Shown: positions 43,575 through 52,962, counted from the first letter of the stretch. The stretch is DNA of 64,000 nt from JAENVU01 sp038250905 (GCA_038250905.1 JBBSBV010000001.1:62001-126000), one strand, 5' to 3'. The notes: generated from the sequence alone by a model not told the origin. A program made the numbers and translations.

Positions 43575-45059
43575 CTAACGAGCGCCGATCGGTGCCGCGT
43601 CCGGCACCAAAGGGGCGGGAAGGTCGGTCTCGCCCATCAGCGCCCGATCGACCGCCGCCGCGCACGAGCGACCTTCGGCGATGGCCCAGACGATGAGGCT
43701 CTGACCCCGACCCATGTCGCCACACACGAACACGCTCTCGACGTTGGTCTGCCACTCGGCGGAACGGGCGACGTTGCCCCGTTCGTTGATCTCCACACCA
43801 AGCTGTTCGAGCATGCCCGCGCGCTGCGGTCCTACGAATCCCATCGCCAGCAACACCATCTCGCACGGAAGTTCGAAGTCGGACCCCTCGACCTTCTCGA
43901 AGGTCATCCGGCCGTCGACGACCTTCTGTTCCACTTCGTGGGCCTTGAGCGCGCGTACGTTGCCGTCCTCGTCGCCGAGGAAGCATTCGGTGTTCACGGA
44001 GAACACCCGCTCGCCGCCTTCCTCGTGGGCCGACGACGTGCGGTAGATCATCGGCCAGGTCGGCCACGGATTGGCGTCGGGTCGCGCCTCCGGCGGCCGG
44101 GGCATGATCTCGAACTGGTGCACCGAGGCCGCGCCGTGGCGGTGCGACGTCCCGAGGCAGTCGGCGCCGGTGTCGCCGCCGCCGATGATCACGACGTGCT
44201 TGCCCGCGGCCGAGAACGGATGCTCCGCGAGATCGCCGGCCTGCACCCGATTGGCGGGCGGGAGGAACTCCATCGCCTGGTAGATCCCGGCGAACTCCCG
44301 ACCCGGGATGGGGAGGTCCCGGGCGGCGGTCGCGCCGCCGGCGAGGACGATGGCGTCGAAGTCACGCTGCAATTCCTCGACCGAGACGTTCTCGCCCACG
44401 TTCGCGTTGACGCGGAAGACGGTGCCCTCGGACTCCATCTGCGCAAGTCGCCGGTCGAGGATCCGCTTCTCCATCTTGAACTCGGGTATCCCGTAGCGGA
44501 GCAGGCCGCCGATGCGGTCGGCCCGCTCGAAGACCGTCACCGCGTGTCCGGCGCGCGTGAGTTGCTGGGCGGCCGCGAGTCCGGCCGGACCGGACCCCAC
44601 GATGGCGACCGAACGGCCGGTGGACGTGCTCGGCAGCACCGGCTCCAGCGCGCCGCCCGCGGCTTCGAGATCGGCGAACCCGCGCTCGATGATGCTGACC
44701 TCGACCTGTTTGATCGCCACCGGGTCCTCGTTGATCCCGAGAACACACGACGCCTCGCATGGCGCCGGGCACAGGCGGCCGGTGAACTCGGGGAAGTTGT
44801 TGGTGGCGTGCAACCGGTCGAGGGCCTCCGGCCACTCGGCGCGGTACACGAGGTCGTTCCATTCCGGGATGAGATTCCCGAGCGGACACCCCACGTGACA
44901 GAAGGGGATACCGCAGTCCATGCATCGGGCGGCCTGGTGCTGGAGCGACTCGACCGGAAACGGCTCGTACACCTCGCGCCAGTCCCGGAGCCGGACCGGC
45001 ACCGGACGCCGCGTCGGCAGCTCCCGCTCGTACTTCATGAACCCCGTCGGCTCACCCAT
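43575..45059 (-). CDS. gltD: Glutamate synthase small subunit
   Basis: 494 residues. Two N-terminal cysteine clusters (C46, C49, C54, C58 and C97, C101, C105) bind the [4Fe-4S] centres; VAIVGSGPAGLAAAQQL is the FAD dinucleotide fold and VVIIGGGDTGADCLG the NADPH site. It oxidises NADPH and passes electrons to GltB for conversion of glutamine and 2-oxoglutarate to two glutamates. AAGGG 7 bases before ATG 45059. A strong hairpin occupies the 71-base gap to gltB. Confidence 0.96.
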   Translation of the reverse strand: MGEPTGFMKYERELPTRRPVPVRLRDWREVYEPFPVESLQHQAARCMDCGIPFCHVGCPLGNLIPEWNDLVYRAEWPEALDRLHATNNFPEFTGRLCPAPCEASCVLGINEDPVAIKQVEVSIIERGFADLEAAGGALEPVLPSTSTGRSVAIVGSGPAGLAAAQQLTRAGHAVTVFERADRIGGLLRYGIPEFKMEKRILDRRLAQMESEGTVFRVNANVGENVSVEELQRDFDAIVLAGGATAARDLPIPGREFAGIYQAMEFLPPANRVQAGDLAEHPFSAAGKHVVIIGGGDTGADCLGTSHRHGAASVHQFEIMPRPPEARPDANPWPTWPMIYRTSSAHEEGGERVFSVNTECFLGDEDGNVRALKAHEVEQKVVDGRMTFEKVEGSDFELPCEMVLLAMGFVGPQRAGMLEQLGVEINERGNVARSAEWQTNVESVFVCGDMGRGQSLIVWAIAEGRSCAAAVDRALMGETDLPAPLVPDAAPIGAR

Positions 45060-45081
45060 GAAACGCCCTTCTCTTCCAATG

Positions 45082-45120
45082 TGCGTCGCAAACCCGCGAT
45101 AGCCGCGGGTGTGCGACGCA
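45082..45120 (-). other. Intercistronic stem-loop between gltB and gltD
   Basis: Left arm TGCGTCGCAAACCCGCG (45082-45098) pairs with CGCGGGTGTGCGACGCA (45104-45120): 16 of 17 positions match around a 5-base loop. No T-run follows on the transcribed strand. It lies between the stop of gltB and the ribosome-binding site of gltD and could be an attenuator, RNA-processing or stabilising element that sets the subunit ratio. Confidence 0.65.
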
Positions 45121-45130
45121 AGTTTGATCG

Positions 45131-48100
45131 TCAGCCACGGGATGCCGCCATGATCGCCTCGTCGACGTTGATCCCCCGCTCCGCCGCCAGCAGCGACGCT
45201 TCGAGCACCCGCTTGAAGTCCTTGGGCATCACTTTGCGGAATCCGTCGACCTCGGTGTGCCAGTCCGCGAGGATCCGCTCGGCGACGGTGGATCCGGTCT
45301 CGGCGGCATGCGTGCGGATCGTGGCCCGCAAGAACTCGCGGTCGTCGTCCTCGAGATCGTCGAGGTCGACCATCTCGCGGTTCAACCGGGTGAAGAACGT
45401 GTTGGTGGGATCGTGGATGTACGCGATCCCCCCCGACATCCCGGCACCGAAGTTGCGCCCGGTCGGGCCGAGCACCACCACGCGACCCCCGGTCATGTAC
45501 TCACAGCCGTGGTCCCCGACGCCCTCGACCACCGCGGTCGCACCGGAGTTCCGCACGCAGAACCGCTCCCCCACCTTGCCGCGCAGATACGCCTCACCGC
45601 TGGTGGCGCCGTAGAGCACCACGTTGCCGGCGATCACGTTCTCCTCCGGCACGAACGTGGCGTCGAGGGACGGGCGCGCCACGATGCGTCCACCGGAAAG
45701 ACCCTTGCCGAGATAGTCGTTGGAGTCACCGAAGAGCCGCAGGGTGATCCCGCGCGGCACGAACGCACCGAAGCTCTGGCCGGCCGAACCGGTGAGCGTG
45801 ATGTCGATGGTGTCGTCGGGCAGACCTTCGCCCCCGTGACGACGGGTGAGTTCGGAACCGAGCATGGTGCCGACAGTCCGGTTCACGTTCCGCACGGCAG
45901 TCTCGATCCGGACCGACTCGCCCCGTTCCAGCGCGGGTGCCGCTTCGCGGATGAGCAGGTTGTCGAGCGCCTTGTCGAGGCCGTGATCCTGGGACTTCGT
46001 GCAGTACATGTCCTGGACCGACGGGTCGAAGTCGGGAACGTGCAGGATCGGCGTCAGGTCGAGCCCGGAGGCCTTCCAGTGGTCGATCGCGACCCGGGTG
46101 TCGAGCATCTCGACGTGTCCGATCGCCTCGGCGACCGACCGGAACCCGAGGGCCGCCAGGTACTCGCGCACTTCTTCGGCGATGAACTCGAAGAAGTTCA
46201 CGACGAACTCCGGCTTTCCGGTGAACTTCTTACGGAGTTCGGGGTTCTGGGTGGCGACGCCGACGGGACACGTGTCGAGATGACAGACGCGCATCATGAT
46301 GCAGCCGCTCACCACGAGCGGAGCCGAAGCGAAACCGAACTCCTCCGCACCGAGGAGCGCCGCGATCACGACGTCGCGCCCGGTCTTGAGCTGGCCGTCG
46401 GTCTGCACGACGATGCGATCCCGCAGCCCGTTGAGGAGGAGGGTCTGCTGGGTCTCGGCGAGGCCGAGCTCCCACGGCGCGCCGGCATGTTTCAGTGAGG
46501 TCAACGGCGACGCGCCGGTGCCGCCGTCGTGCCCGGAGATCAGTACCACGTCGGCGTGGGCCTTCGCGACCCCGGCCGCCACCGTGCCCACCCCGACCTC
46601 GGACACCAACTTCACGTGCACGCGTGCGAGCGGGTTCGAGTTCTTGAGGTCGTGGATCAGCTGCGCGAGGTCCTCGATGGAATAGATGTCGTGGTGTGGC
46701 GGTGGGCTGATGAGCCCGACACCGGGCGTGGAGTGCCGGGTCTTCGCGATCCACGGGTACACCTTGTGCCCGGGCAGCTGACCGCCCTCACCGGGCTTGG
46801 CGCCCTGGGCCATCTTGATCTGCAGGTCGTCGGCGTTCACCAGGTACTCGCTCGTGACGCCGAAGCGACCGCTTGCCACCTGCTTGATCGCGCTGCGCCG
46901 CAGGTCACCGTTCGCGTCGGCGGTGAACCGGTCGGCGTCTTCGCCCCCCTCGCCGGTGTTCGACTTGCCGCCGATGCGGTTCAGCGCGACCGCCAGCGTC
47001 TGGTGGGCCTCGGCCGAGATCGACCCGTAGCTCATTGCGCCGGTGGAGAACCGCTTCACGATCTCGCTGATCGGTTCGACTTCGTCGATCGGGATCGCGG
47101 TCCGGTCGGCCACCTTCAACTCGAACAGGCCGCGCAAGGTGGCGAGTTGCTGCGCATGACTGTCGACGAGGCTCGTGTACTGCTTGAAGATCTCGTAGCG
47201 ACCGGTACGGGTCGCGTGCTGCAACTTGAACACGGTCTCGGGGTTGAACAGGTGGAACTCGCCTTCCCGGCGCCACTGGTACTCGCCGCCGATCTGCAGT
47301 TCCCGGTGCGCCAGTTCGCTCGGCCGCGGCGGGTACGCGAACTCGTGACGGGCTGCGGACTCCATCGCGATCACGTCGAGACCCACTCCGCCGAGTCGGC
47401 TCGTCGTACCGGTGAAGTACTCGTCGATCACGTCCTGGCCGAGACCGATCGCCTCGAAGACCTGCGCGCCCGTGTACGACGCCACCGTCGAGATCCCCAT
47501 CTTCGACATGACCTTCAGCACGCCCTTGCCCGCGGCCTTGATGTACTGCTTCGCGGCCTGGCGGGGAGTGCAAGTGAGGTGACCCTCGCGAACGAGGTCA
47601 CGCAAGACGTCGAAGACCAGGTACGGGTTGACCGCCGCCGCGCCGTACCCGAGGAGCAGCGCGATGTGGTGCACCTCGCGCACCTCGCCCGTCTCCACCA
47701 CGAGACCGACCCGCGTGCGGGTCTTCTCGCGAATGAGGTGGTGATGGACGGCCGCGGTGATGAGGAGACTGGGGATCGGGGCCAACGTCTCGGTGGCGTA
47801 CCGGTCCGAGAGGATGACGAGGTCGACGCCACCGGCGATCGCCGAACTCACGTCGGCGCGGATCTGCTCGATGGCGTCACGGAGTCCGACGCCACCTTCG
47901 GCGACGGGGTACAGCGCGTCGATCGTGATCGGCTGGTAACCGTCGACGCCACCCGGCTCGTCGATATATCGGAGCTTGGCGAGATCGTCGTTGTCGATCA
48001 CCGGGAACGGCAGCACGATCTGCCGGCACGACTCGGGACCCGGAGCCAGCAGGTTCGCCTCCGGCCCGATGGTGCCGCCGAGGCTCGTGACCAGCTCCTC

Positions 48101-49666
48101 GCGGATCGCGTCGAGGGGTGGGTTCGTCACCTGCGCGAAGAGCTGGGAGAAGTAGTCGAACAACATGCGCGGCCGGTTCGAAAGCACGGCGATCGGCGTG
48201 TCGGTCCCCATCGAGCCGATGGGTTCGGCGCCCGTACGCGCCATCGGCGCCACCAGGATGCGCACCTCTTCCTCGGTCCACCCGAACATCCGCTGCTGCT
48301 GGACCTGCGACGAACGCACGGGCGTGAGGACGTCCCGGCCCGGGAGGTCGTCGAGCCGGATCAGGCCGGCCTTGAGCCACTCACGGTACGGGTGGGCGGC
48401 CGCGAGTTCGGACTTGATCTCCTCGTCGTCGACGATGCGCTCGAGCGACGTGTCGACGAGGAACATCCGACCCGGTTCGAGCCGACCCTTCTTGACGACG
48501 CGCGCCGGGTCGACGTCGAGCACGCCGGCCTCGCTCGCCATGATCACGAGTCCGTCCTCGGTCACCCAGTACCGGCTCGGCCGAAGACCGTTGCGGTCCA
48601 GGACCGCACCCATGACGGTGCCGTCGGTGAAGGCGATCGACGCCGGACCGTCCCACGGTTCCATGAGTGACGCGTGGAATCGGTAGAAGGCCCGCTTGTC
48701 GGGGCTCATCGATTCGTGGTTCTCCCACGCTTCCGGGATCATCATGAGCACGGCGTGCGGCAAGGAGCGGCCGCCGAGATGCAGGAGTTCGAGCACCTCG
48801 TCGAAGCTCGCGGTGTCCGACGCTTCCGGCGTACAGATCGGGAAGATCCGCTCCAGATCGCCCGGGATCACATCGGATTCGAGGAGCGCCTCGCGGGCCT
48901 GCATCCAGTTCCGGTTGCCCTTGAGGGTGTTGATCTCGCCGTTGTGGGCCACGTACCGGTAGGGATGCGCGAGCGGCCAACTCGGGAAGGTGTTGGTGGA
49001 GAACCGCGAGTGCACGAGGGCGAGTGCCGACTCGACCCGCTCGTCGATGAGGTCGGGATAGAAGTCCTGGAGTTGGGGCGTGGTGAGCATCCCCTTGAAC
49101 ACGATCGTGCGGGCCGACAGCGACGGGAAGTACACGCCGGTCTCGTGCTCCACGCGTTTGCGCACGACGAATGCCCAGCGGTCGAGATCGATACCGCTCG
49201 CACCGTCCCGGGCGATGAACCACTGCCGGAAGCCGGGCATCGCGGCGACGGCCGTCTGGCCGAGCGTGGAGGCATCAGTGGGGACGTCGCGCCAGCCGAG
49301 GACGGTGAGGCCCTCCTCGGCCGCGATCTCGTCCATGCGGGTGACAGCCTTCGCGGCGTCGTCCGCTTCGGTGGGCAGGAACGCGATGCCGGTCGCGTAC
49401 GCGCCGGCCGCGGGAAGCGGGAAGTCGACCACCGCGCGAAGGAAGCGGTCGGGCACCTGGATCGTGAGGCCGGCACCGTCGCCGGTGTTCACCTCGCTCC
49501 CCGATGCCCCCCGGTGTTCGAGGTTGCACAGCGCCGCGATCCCCTGCTGTACGCGTTCGTGCGTGGCGCGGCCGTGGAGATCCACGACGAAGGCCACACC
49601 ACAGGAGTCGTGTTCGAACGCGGGGTCGTACAGGCCTTGACGGCGAGGCAGGTCAGGGTTCGGCAT
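45131..49666 (-). CDS. gltB: Glutamate synthase large subunit
   Basis: 1511 residues, normal for GltB. From ATG 49666 (GGAGAG 8 bases upstream; an earlier GTG at 49702 lacks one) the nucleophile is C22 in HDSCGVAF, so a 21-residue propeptide would be removed. Order of domains: class II glutaminase (about 22-420), central domain, FMN/2-oxoglutarate barrel with the 3Fe-4S motif CIMMRVCHLDTCPVGVATQ, and C-terminal beta-helix (GTMLGSELTRRHGGEGL onward). It uses ammonia from glutamine to make glutamate. Leader of about 75 bases from a possible TAGAGT -10. Confidence 0.96.
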   Translation of the reverse strand: MPNPDLPRRQGLYDPAFEHDSCGVAFVVDLHGRATHERVQQGIAALCNLEHRGASGSEVNTGDGAGLTIQVPDRFLRAVVDFPLPAAGAYATGIAFLPTEADDAAKAVTRMDEIAAEEGLTVLGWRDVPTDASTLGQTAVAAMPGFRQWFIARDGASGIDLDRWAFVVRKRVEHETGVYFPSLSARTIVFKGMLTTPQLQDFYPDLIDERVESALALVHSRFSTNTFPSWPLAHPYRYVAHNGEINTLKGNRNWMQAREALLESDVIPGDLERIFPICTPEASDTASFDEVLELLHLGGRSLPHAVLMMIPEAWENHESMSPDKRAFYRFHASLMEPWDGPASIAFTDGTVMGAVLDRNGLRPSRYWVTEDGLVIMASEAGVLDVDPARVVKKGRLEPGRMFLVDTSLERIVDDEEIKSELAAAHPYREWLKAGLIRLDDLPGRDVLTPVRSSQVQQQRMFGWTEEEVRILVAPMARTGAEPIGSMGTDTPIAVLSNRPRMLFDYFSQLFAQVTNPPLDAIREELVTSLGGTIGPEANLLAPGPESCRQIVLPFPVIDNDDLAKLRYIDEPGGVDGYQPITIDALYPVAEGGVGLRDAIEQIRADVSSAIAGGVDLVILSDRYATETLAPIPSLLITAAVHHHLIREKTRTRVGLVVETGEVREVHHIALLLGYGAAAVNPYLVFDVLRDLVREGHLTCTPRQAAKQYIKAAGKGVLKVMSKMGISTVASYTGAQVFEAIGLGQDVIDEYFTGTTSRLGGVGLDVIAMESAARHEFAYPPRPSELAHRELQIGGEYQWRREGEFHLFNPETVFKLQHATRTGRYEIFKQYTSLVDSHAQQLATLRGLFELKVADRTAIPIDEVEPISEIVKRFSTGAMSYGSISAEAHQTLAVALNRIGGKSNTGEGGEDADRFTADANGDLRRSAIKQVASGRFGVTSEYLVNADDLQIKMAQGAKPGEGGQLPGHKVYPWIAKTRHSTPGVGLISPPPHHDIYSIEDLAQLIHDLKNSNPLARVHVKLVSEVGVGTVAAGVAKAHADVVLISGHDGGTGASPLTSLKHAGAPWELGLAETQQTLLLNGLRDRIVVQTDGQLKTGRDVVIAALLGAEEFGFASAPLVVSGCIMMRVCHLDTCPVGVATQNPELRKKFTGKPEFVVNFFEFIAEEVREYLAALGFRSVAEAIGHVEMLDTRVAIDHWKASGLDLTPILHVPDFDPSVQDMYCTKSQDHGLDKALDNLLIREAAPALERGESVRIETAVRNVNRTVGTMLGSELTRRHGGEGLPDDTIDITLTGSAGQSFGAFVPRGITLRLFGDSNDYLGKGLSGGRIVARPSLDATFVPEENVIAGNVVLYGATSGEAYLRGKVGERFCVRNSGATAVVEGVGDHGCEYMTGGRVVVLGPTGRNFGAGMSGGIAYIHDPTNTFFTRLNREMVDLDDLEDDDREFLRATIRTHAAETGSTVAERILADWHTEVDGFRKVMPKDFKRVLEASLLAAERGINVDEAIMAASRG

Positions 49667-49747
49667 GTCGTCGTCTCTCCGGGTCGGGGCGTCGAACGAC
49701 ACCCGAAACTTGCGTGCTCCCCGGGACGACGTTGGCCCGAACTCCCG

Positions 49748-49753
49748 ACTCTA
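49748..49753 (-). promoter_or_regulatory. Possible -10 (TAGAGT) of gltB
   Basis: The 180 bases between gltB and the next minus-strand gene (49667-49846) contain TAGAGT on the minus strand about 82 bases before ATG 49666. No operator palindrome or riboswitch-like fold was recognised in the remainder. Confidence 0.3.
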
Positions 49754-49846
49754 CACGCCCCCCTTCCCCACCCCCACTCGCATTGTGAGCGCGAATCGCG
49801 GCCTGTGGCTACCAGAACGCGTGTCGAAAAGGCGCCGTGGGCGAGA

Positions 49847-51055
49847 TCAGGCCAGGAGGTTGCGGGCGATCTGGCTGATCTGGATCTCGTCGGTGCCGGC
49901 GTAGATCTGGAGGACCTTGGCGTCCCGGGCGAGTTGCTCGACCTCGAACTCCGCCATGTACCCGTTGCCACCGTGGAGTTGGACGGCTTCGAGCGCCACC
50001 TCCATCGCGGCGCGGGCCGAGTAGAGCTTCATCACCGACGCCTCGGAGAGGGTCATGGCCGCCCCGGCCGACGACTTCTCGATCGAACGGAACACCATGT
50101 TCTCCACGTTGAGCCGATGCATCTCCATCCGCGCCAGCTTCTCCTGGATCAACTGGTGCTCCCCGATGGGCTTGCCGAACCGCACGCAGGTCTTGGCGTA
50201 CTCCAGGCTCAGCTCCAGACACCGTTCGATGATCCCGAGGCTCATGGCCGCCACGCCGACGCGCTCGATCGAGAACGCCTCCTTGGCCCCCTCACGGTAC
50301 GGCACATCCTCGGTCTCGCCGAGGAGCCGGTCCTTCGAGACCCGCACGTCGGTGAGGAACAACATGCCCGTCGGCGACGAGTGCATGCCCATCTTGCGCA
50401 TCGGTTTGGTCTGCTCGAAGCCGGCCATACCGCGGTCGAGGACGAAGCTGAGGATCTTGCGCTCGGCGGGCGGGTTGCCTTCGTCGAGCTTGCAGATGAA
50501 CACGGTCGTGTCCGCGTAAGGACCATTGGTGATGAAGGTCTTCGATCCGTTGAGGAGGTACTCGTCGCCATCCCGCTTGGCGGTGGCCTGCATCCGGCCG
50601 AAGGCATCCGAACCGGAGTCGGCCTCGGTGATCGCCCAGGCGCCGACCTTCTCGAAGGTGAGCAGGTCGAGCGCCCACCGCTCCTTCTGCGCCACGGTGC
50701 CGCGGCTCATGATCGTGCTGGCCGCGAGACCGGTCGACACGCCCATCGCGGTGACGAGTCCCGGCGAACACCGACACAGCTCGATGATCGGCAGCAGCAT
50801 GAAGCTCGCGCCGCCTCCGCCTCCGCCTTGGTCGCCGTCGCTCGCGGCAGTCTCGCCCTTGTCCTTGGCGATGCGCTTGGCGAAGGAGCCGCGTGCCATC
50901 TCGTCCATCCCGAAGGTGGAGTACAGCTTGCGGATCACGTCGTAGGGCGGGGTGTCGCCGAACTCCAGCTCCTCCCGCCGCGGGCGCACTTCCTTCTCCA
51001 CGAAGTCGCGCACCGCGTCGCGAATCATCTTGTGCTCGTCCGACCATTCGTACAT
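49847..51055 (-). CDS. Acyl-CoA dehydrogenase
   Basis: 402 residues from ATG 51055, with GGAG 8 bases upstream. N-terminal helical domain (MYEWSDEHKMIRDAVRDFVE), flavin strand domain (WAITEADSGSDAF, YLLNGSKTFITNG) and the C-terminal domain ending YAGTDEIQISQIARNLLA. A run of six Gly follows GDQ near residues 77-82, an insertion between N-terminal helices. Oxidises acyl-CoA to 2-enoyl-CoA with electrons to ETF. Divergent from an SDR gene. Confidence 0.93.
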   Translation of the reverse strand: MYEWSDEHKMIRDAVRDFVEKEVRPRREELEFGDTPPYDVIRKLYSTFGMDEMARGSFAKRIAKDKGETAASDGDQGGGGGGASFMLLPIIELCRCSPGLVTAMGVSTGLAASTIMSRGTVAQKERWALDLLTFEKVGAWAITEADSGSDAFGRMQATAKRDGDEYLLNGSKTFITNGPYADTTVFICKLDEGNPPAERKILSFVLDRGMAGFEQTKPMRKMGMHSSPTGMLFLTDVRVSKDRLLGETEDVPYREGAKEAFSIERVGVAAMSLGIIERCLELSLEYAKTCVRFGKPIGEHQLIQEKLARMEMHRLNVENMVFRSIEKSSAGAAMTLSEASVMKLYSARAAMEVALEAVQLHGGNGYMAEFEVEQLARDAKVLQIYAGTDEIQISQIARNLLA

Positions 51056-51109
51056 GAGGGCGCTCCAGGCGTTCGGGCGCCTCGGGCGCCGGAAAAGACG
51101 GCGAAACCA

Positions 51110-51115
51110 TAGGCT
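51110..51115 (+). promoter_or_regulatory. Leaderless-type -10 (TAGGCT) of the SDR gene
   Basis: TAGGCT ends exactly 6 bases before ATG 51122; the 6-base spacer CCCGCC is the same as before ATG 17563. Confidence 0.5.
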
Positions 51116-51121
51116 CCCGCC

Positions 51122-51955
51122 ATGACCACCGACGAAGGCAGATTGTCCGGCAAGATCGCGCTCATCACCGGCGCGGCGCGAGGGCTCGGTGCCCAGATGG
51201 CCCGGCGCTTCCGGGACGAAGGGGCCACCCCGATCGTCACCGACCTGTCCGAGGCCGCCGCCCGTCTCGTTGCCGACGAGGTGGACGGCGATGCGTACGC
51301 ACTCGACGTCACTGACAGCGCCGCGGTGACCGAGGTGTTCGCCAAGGTCGCGGCCAACCACGGCCGGCTCGACATCCTCGTGAACAACGCGGGCATCAGC
51401 GGGGTGGAGGACCGACCGGAGGAGGTGCAGCGGGCCTACGACATCACGATGGCCCAGATGGCCGACTCGATGGCGGGCAATCCGCCGTCGGTGCATCCCG
51501 ACGCCACCATCCGCGCCACCGACGACGACTGGCACCGCGTCCTCGCCGTGCACCTCGACGGCACCTTCTTCTGTACCCGTGAGGCGATGCGCATCATGGG
51601 CCCGCAACTCTCGGGGTCGATCATCAACCTCGGCTCCATCATGGGGACCAGCGGTGGGGGCGCACCGGCGTACTGCGCGGCCAAGGCCGGCATCCTGGGC
51701 CTCACCCGTGCCCACGCTCGCGAGTTCGTCTCGCAGGGCATCCGCGTCAACGCCATCGCACCCGGCTGGATCGAGACCGCGATGACCGATGCTTTGGGGC
51801 CGATGAAGCCACTCATCGCGATGCAGACGCCGATGGGCCGCATGGGTGACGCCGACGACATCGCCTGGGCCGCGGTCTACCTCGCGTCGGAGGAAGCCAA
51901 GTTCGTCACCGGCCAGGTGCTCTCCCCCAACGGCGGCTGGTATATGAGCCAATAG
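51122..51955 (+). CDS. SDR family oxidoreductase with internal insertion
   Basis: 277 residues. TGAARGLG (17-24), NNAG, catalytic Ser and YCAAK complete a classical SDR; C-terminus GQVLSPNGGWYMSQ. Between the NNAG strand and the next helix lies an insertion of about 30 residues (from GVEDRPEEV to about TDDDW). Similar insertions occur in the mycofactocin-coupled group, but there the insertion sits near the cofactor strand 2, so that assignment is not firm. Likely NAD-dependent alcohol oxidation. Leaderless-type -10 upstream. Confidence 0.87.
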   Translation: MTTDEGRLSGKIALITGAARGLGAQMARRFRDEGATPIVTDLSEAAARLVADEVDGDAYALDVTDSAAVTEVFAKVAANHGRLDILVNNAGISGVEDRPEEVQRAYDITMAQMADSMAGNPPSVHPDATIRATDDDWHRVLAVHLDGTFFCTREAMRIMGPQLSGSIINLGSIMGTSGGGAPAYCAAKAGILGLTRAHAREFVSQGIRVNAIAPGWIETAMTDALGPMKPLIAMQTPMGRMGDADDIAWAAVYLASEEAKFVTGQVLSPNGGWYMSQ

Positions 51956-51981
51956 GCGCCGGCGCGCGGCGGTCCGGCCCG

Positions 51982-52027
51982 TTCGATGTGCGGATCACCG
52001 CACCCGTGCGGACATCCGCACATCGAA
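51982..52027. terminator. Large palindromic hairpin after the SDR gene
   Basis: TTCGATGTGCGGAT (51982-51995) and ATCCGCACATCGAA (52014-52027) are perfect inverse complements; inside, CCGCAC and GTGCGG form a second stem around CC. The 46-base element could fold as a nearly continuous 20-pair stem. No T-run. It probably ends the SDR transcript; a DNA-binding or mRNA-stabilising role is also possible. The rest of the 188-base gap holds only the GNAT promoter. Confidence 0.6.
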
Positions 52028-52129
52028 GCCATGTCACCCGATCGGCCCGTCCGTGACCCTTGCGCCCCGGCCGCGGCCGTTCGAGTCGCTGGGGCCCCAA
52101 TCCGGAGTGTCCCCCACAGGTTCGGAGGC

Positions 52130-52135
52130 TACCGT
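52130..52135 (+). promoter_or_regulatory. Leaderless-type -10 (TACCGT) of the GNAT gene
   Basis: TACCGT ends 8 bases before ATG 52144; no ribosome-binding site in between. Confidence 0.4.
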
Positions 52136-52143
52136 CGCCGCGC

Positions 52144-52962
52144 ATGGCGTCTGCTCTCCCCGTGGCCGACGACGCGACACTCGGCCAACTCAACGTGATC
52201 GAGTACACCCGCGAGGACGCCCGGTGGCAGAACCCGCACGAGATCGTCGAACGGGACGGCGTGTTGCTCTTCACCGGCGCATCCGAGTTCCCGGCGTTCT
52301 CGAACGGTGTCCGGCGCGTCGACGACGCGGTGCCCGGGGCGACCGTGGTGGAGACGGCCAAGGAGTTCTTCGCCGTACGCGACCGCGGCTTCTCACTCTG
52401 GACCCGCGATCTGGCGGTGGACGACGACCTCGACGCCGCCGCCACCGCCGCCGGCATCAACGCGTTCGGCAACAGTTCGCCCCAGATGATCTGCCGGGAT
52501 CGCGTCGAGCCGGGGACGCTGGCCGCCGGAGTCGCCCTCGAGCCGATCACGACCCGGGAGCAGGTGGAGGTCTACGCGCGGCTGAGCGGCGAGGCGTACT
52601 CCGTCTACGGGGCGCCGGCGGAGGCCACCGCGTCGCACTTCAACGGTCCGAACGCCATGGTCGGACCCAACGTCCACGGTGTGCTCGCTCGGCTCGACGG
52701 CGAAGCCGTCGGCGGTGCGCTCATCCTGCTCAGTCACGGCATCGCCGGGGTCTATTGGGTCGGAGTCCTCGAAGCGGCACGCGGACGCGGGATCGCCTAT
52801 GCCGCGACCGCGCACATCACCAACCTCGGCTTCGACCTCGGAGCGCGCAACGTGCAGCTCCAGGCATCGGAAATGGGTGAACCGGTCTACCGCCGCATGG
52901 GATACGAAGACCTCTACCGCTACCGACTCCACCTCTTCTTCCCCCCGGGTTGGTCGCCGTAG
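52144..52962 (+). CDS. GNAT-family N-acetyltransferase
   Basis: 272 residues from ATG 52144. The C-terminal half has the acetyl-CoA-binding pattern of GNAT proteins: VYWVGVLEAARGRGIAYAA (motif A with RGRG) and later PVYRRMGYEDLYRY (motif B). The N-terminal half (about 1-125) is a second, degenerate GNAT-like or unrelated domain. Acceptor unknown. It stands alone between a hairpin and the penicillin-binding protein promoter. Confidence 0.82.
   Translation: MASALPVADDATLGQLNVIEYTREDARWQNPHEIVERDGVLLFTGASEFPAFSNGVRRVDDAVPGATVVETAKEFFAVRDRGFSLWTRDLAVDDDLDAAATAAGINAFGNSSPQMICRDRVEPGTLAAGVALEPITTREQVEVYARLSGEAYSVYGAPAEATASHFNGPNAMVGPNVHGVLARLDGEAVGGALILLSHGIAGVYWVGVLEAARGRGIAYAATAHITNLGFDLGARNVQLQASEMGEPVYRRMGYEDLYRYRLHLFFPPGWSP

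Noticed and set aside
46529..48670. Long open frame on the plus strand opposite gltB
   Set aside because: It is rich in Arg/His/Asp/Val repeats with no family features, typical of antisense shadow frames in GC-rich DNA; gltB on the other strand is complete.
49667..49846. Glutamine riboswitch or similar element in front of gltB
   Set aside because: No conserved fold could be recognised; only a weak -10 candidate is reported.
51122..51955. Mycofactocin-coupled SDR
   Set aside because: It has an insertion, but at a different place from that group, and no mycofactocin genes are in the window.
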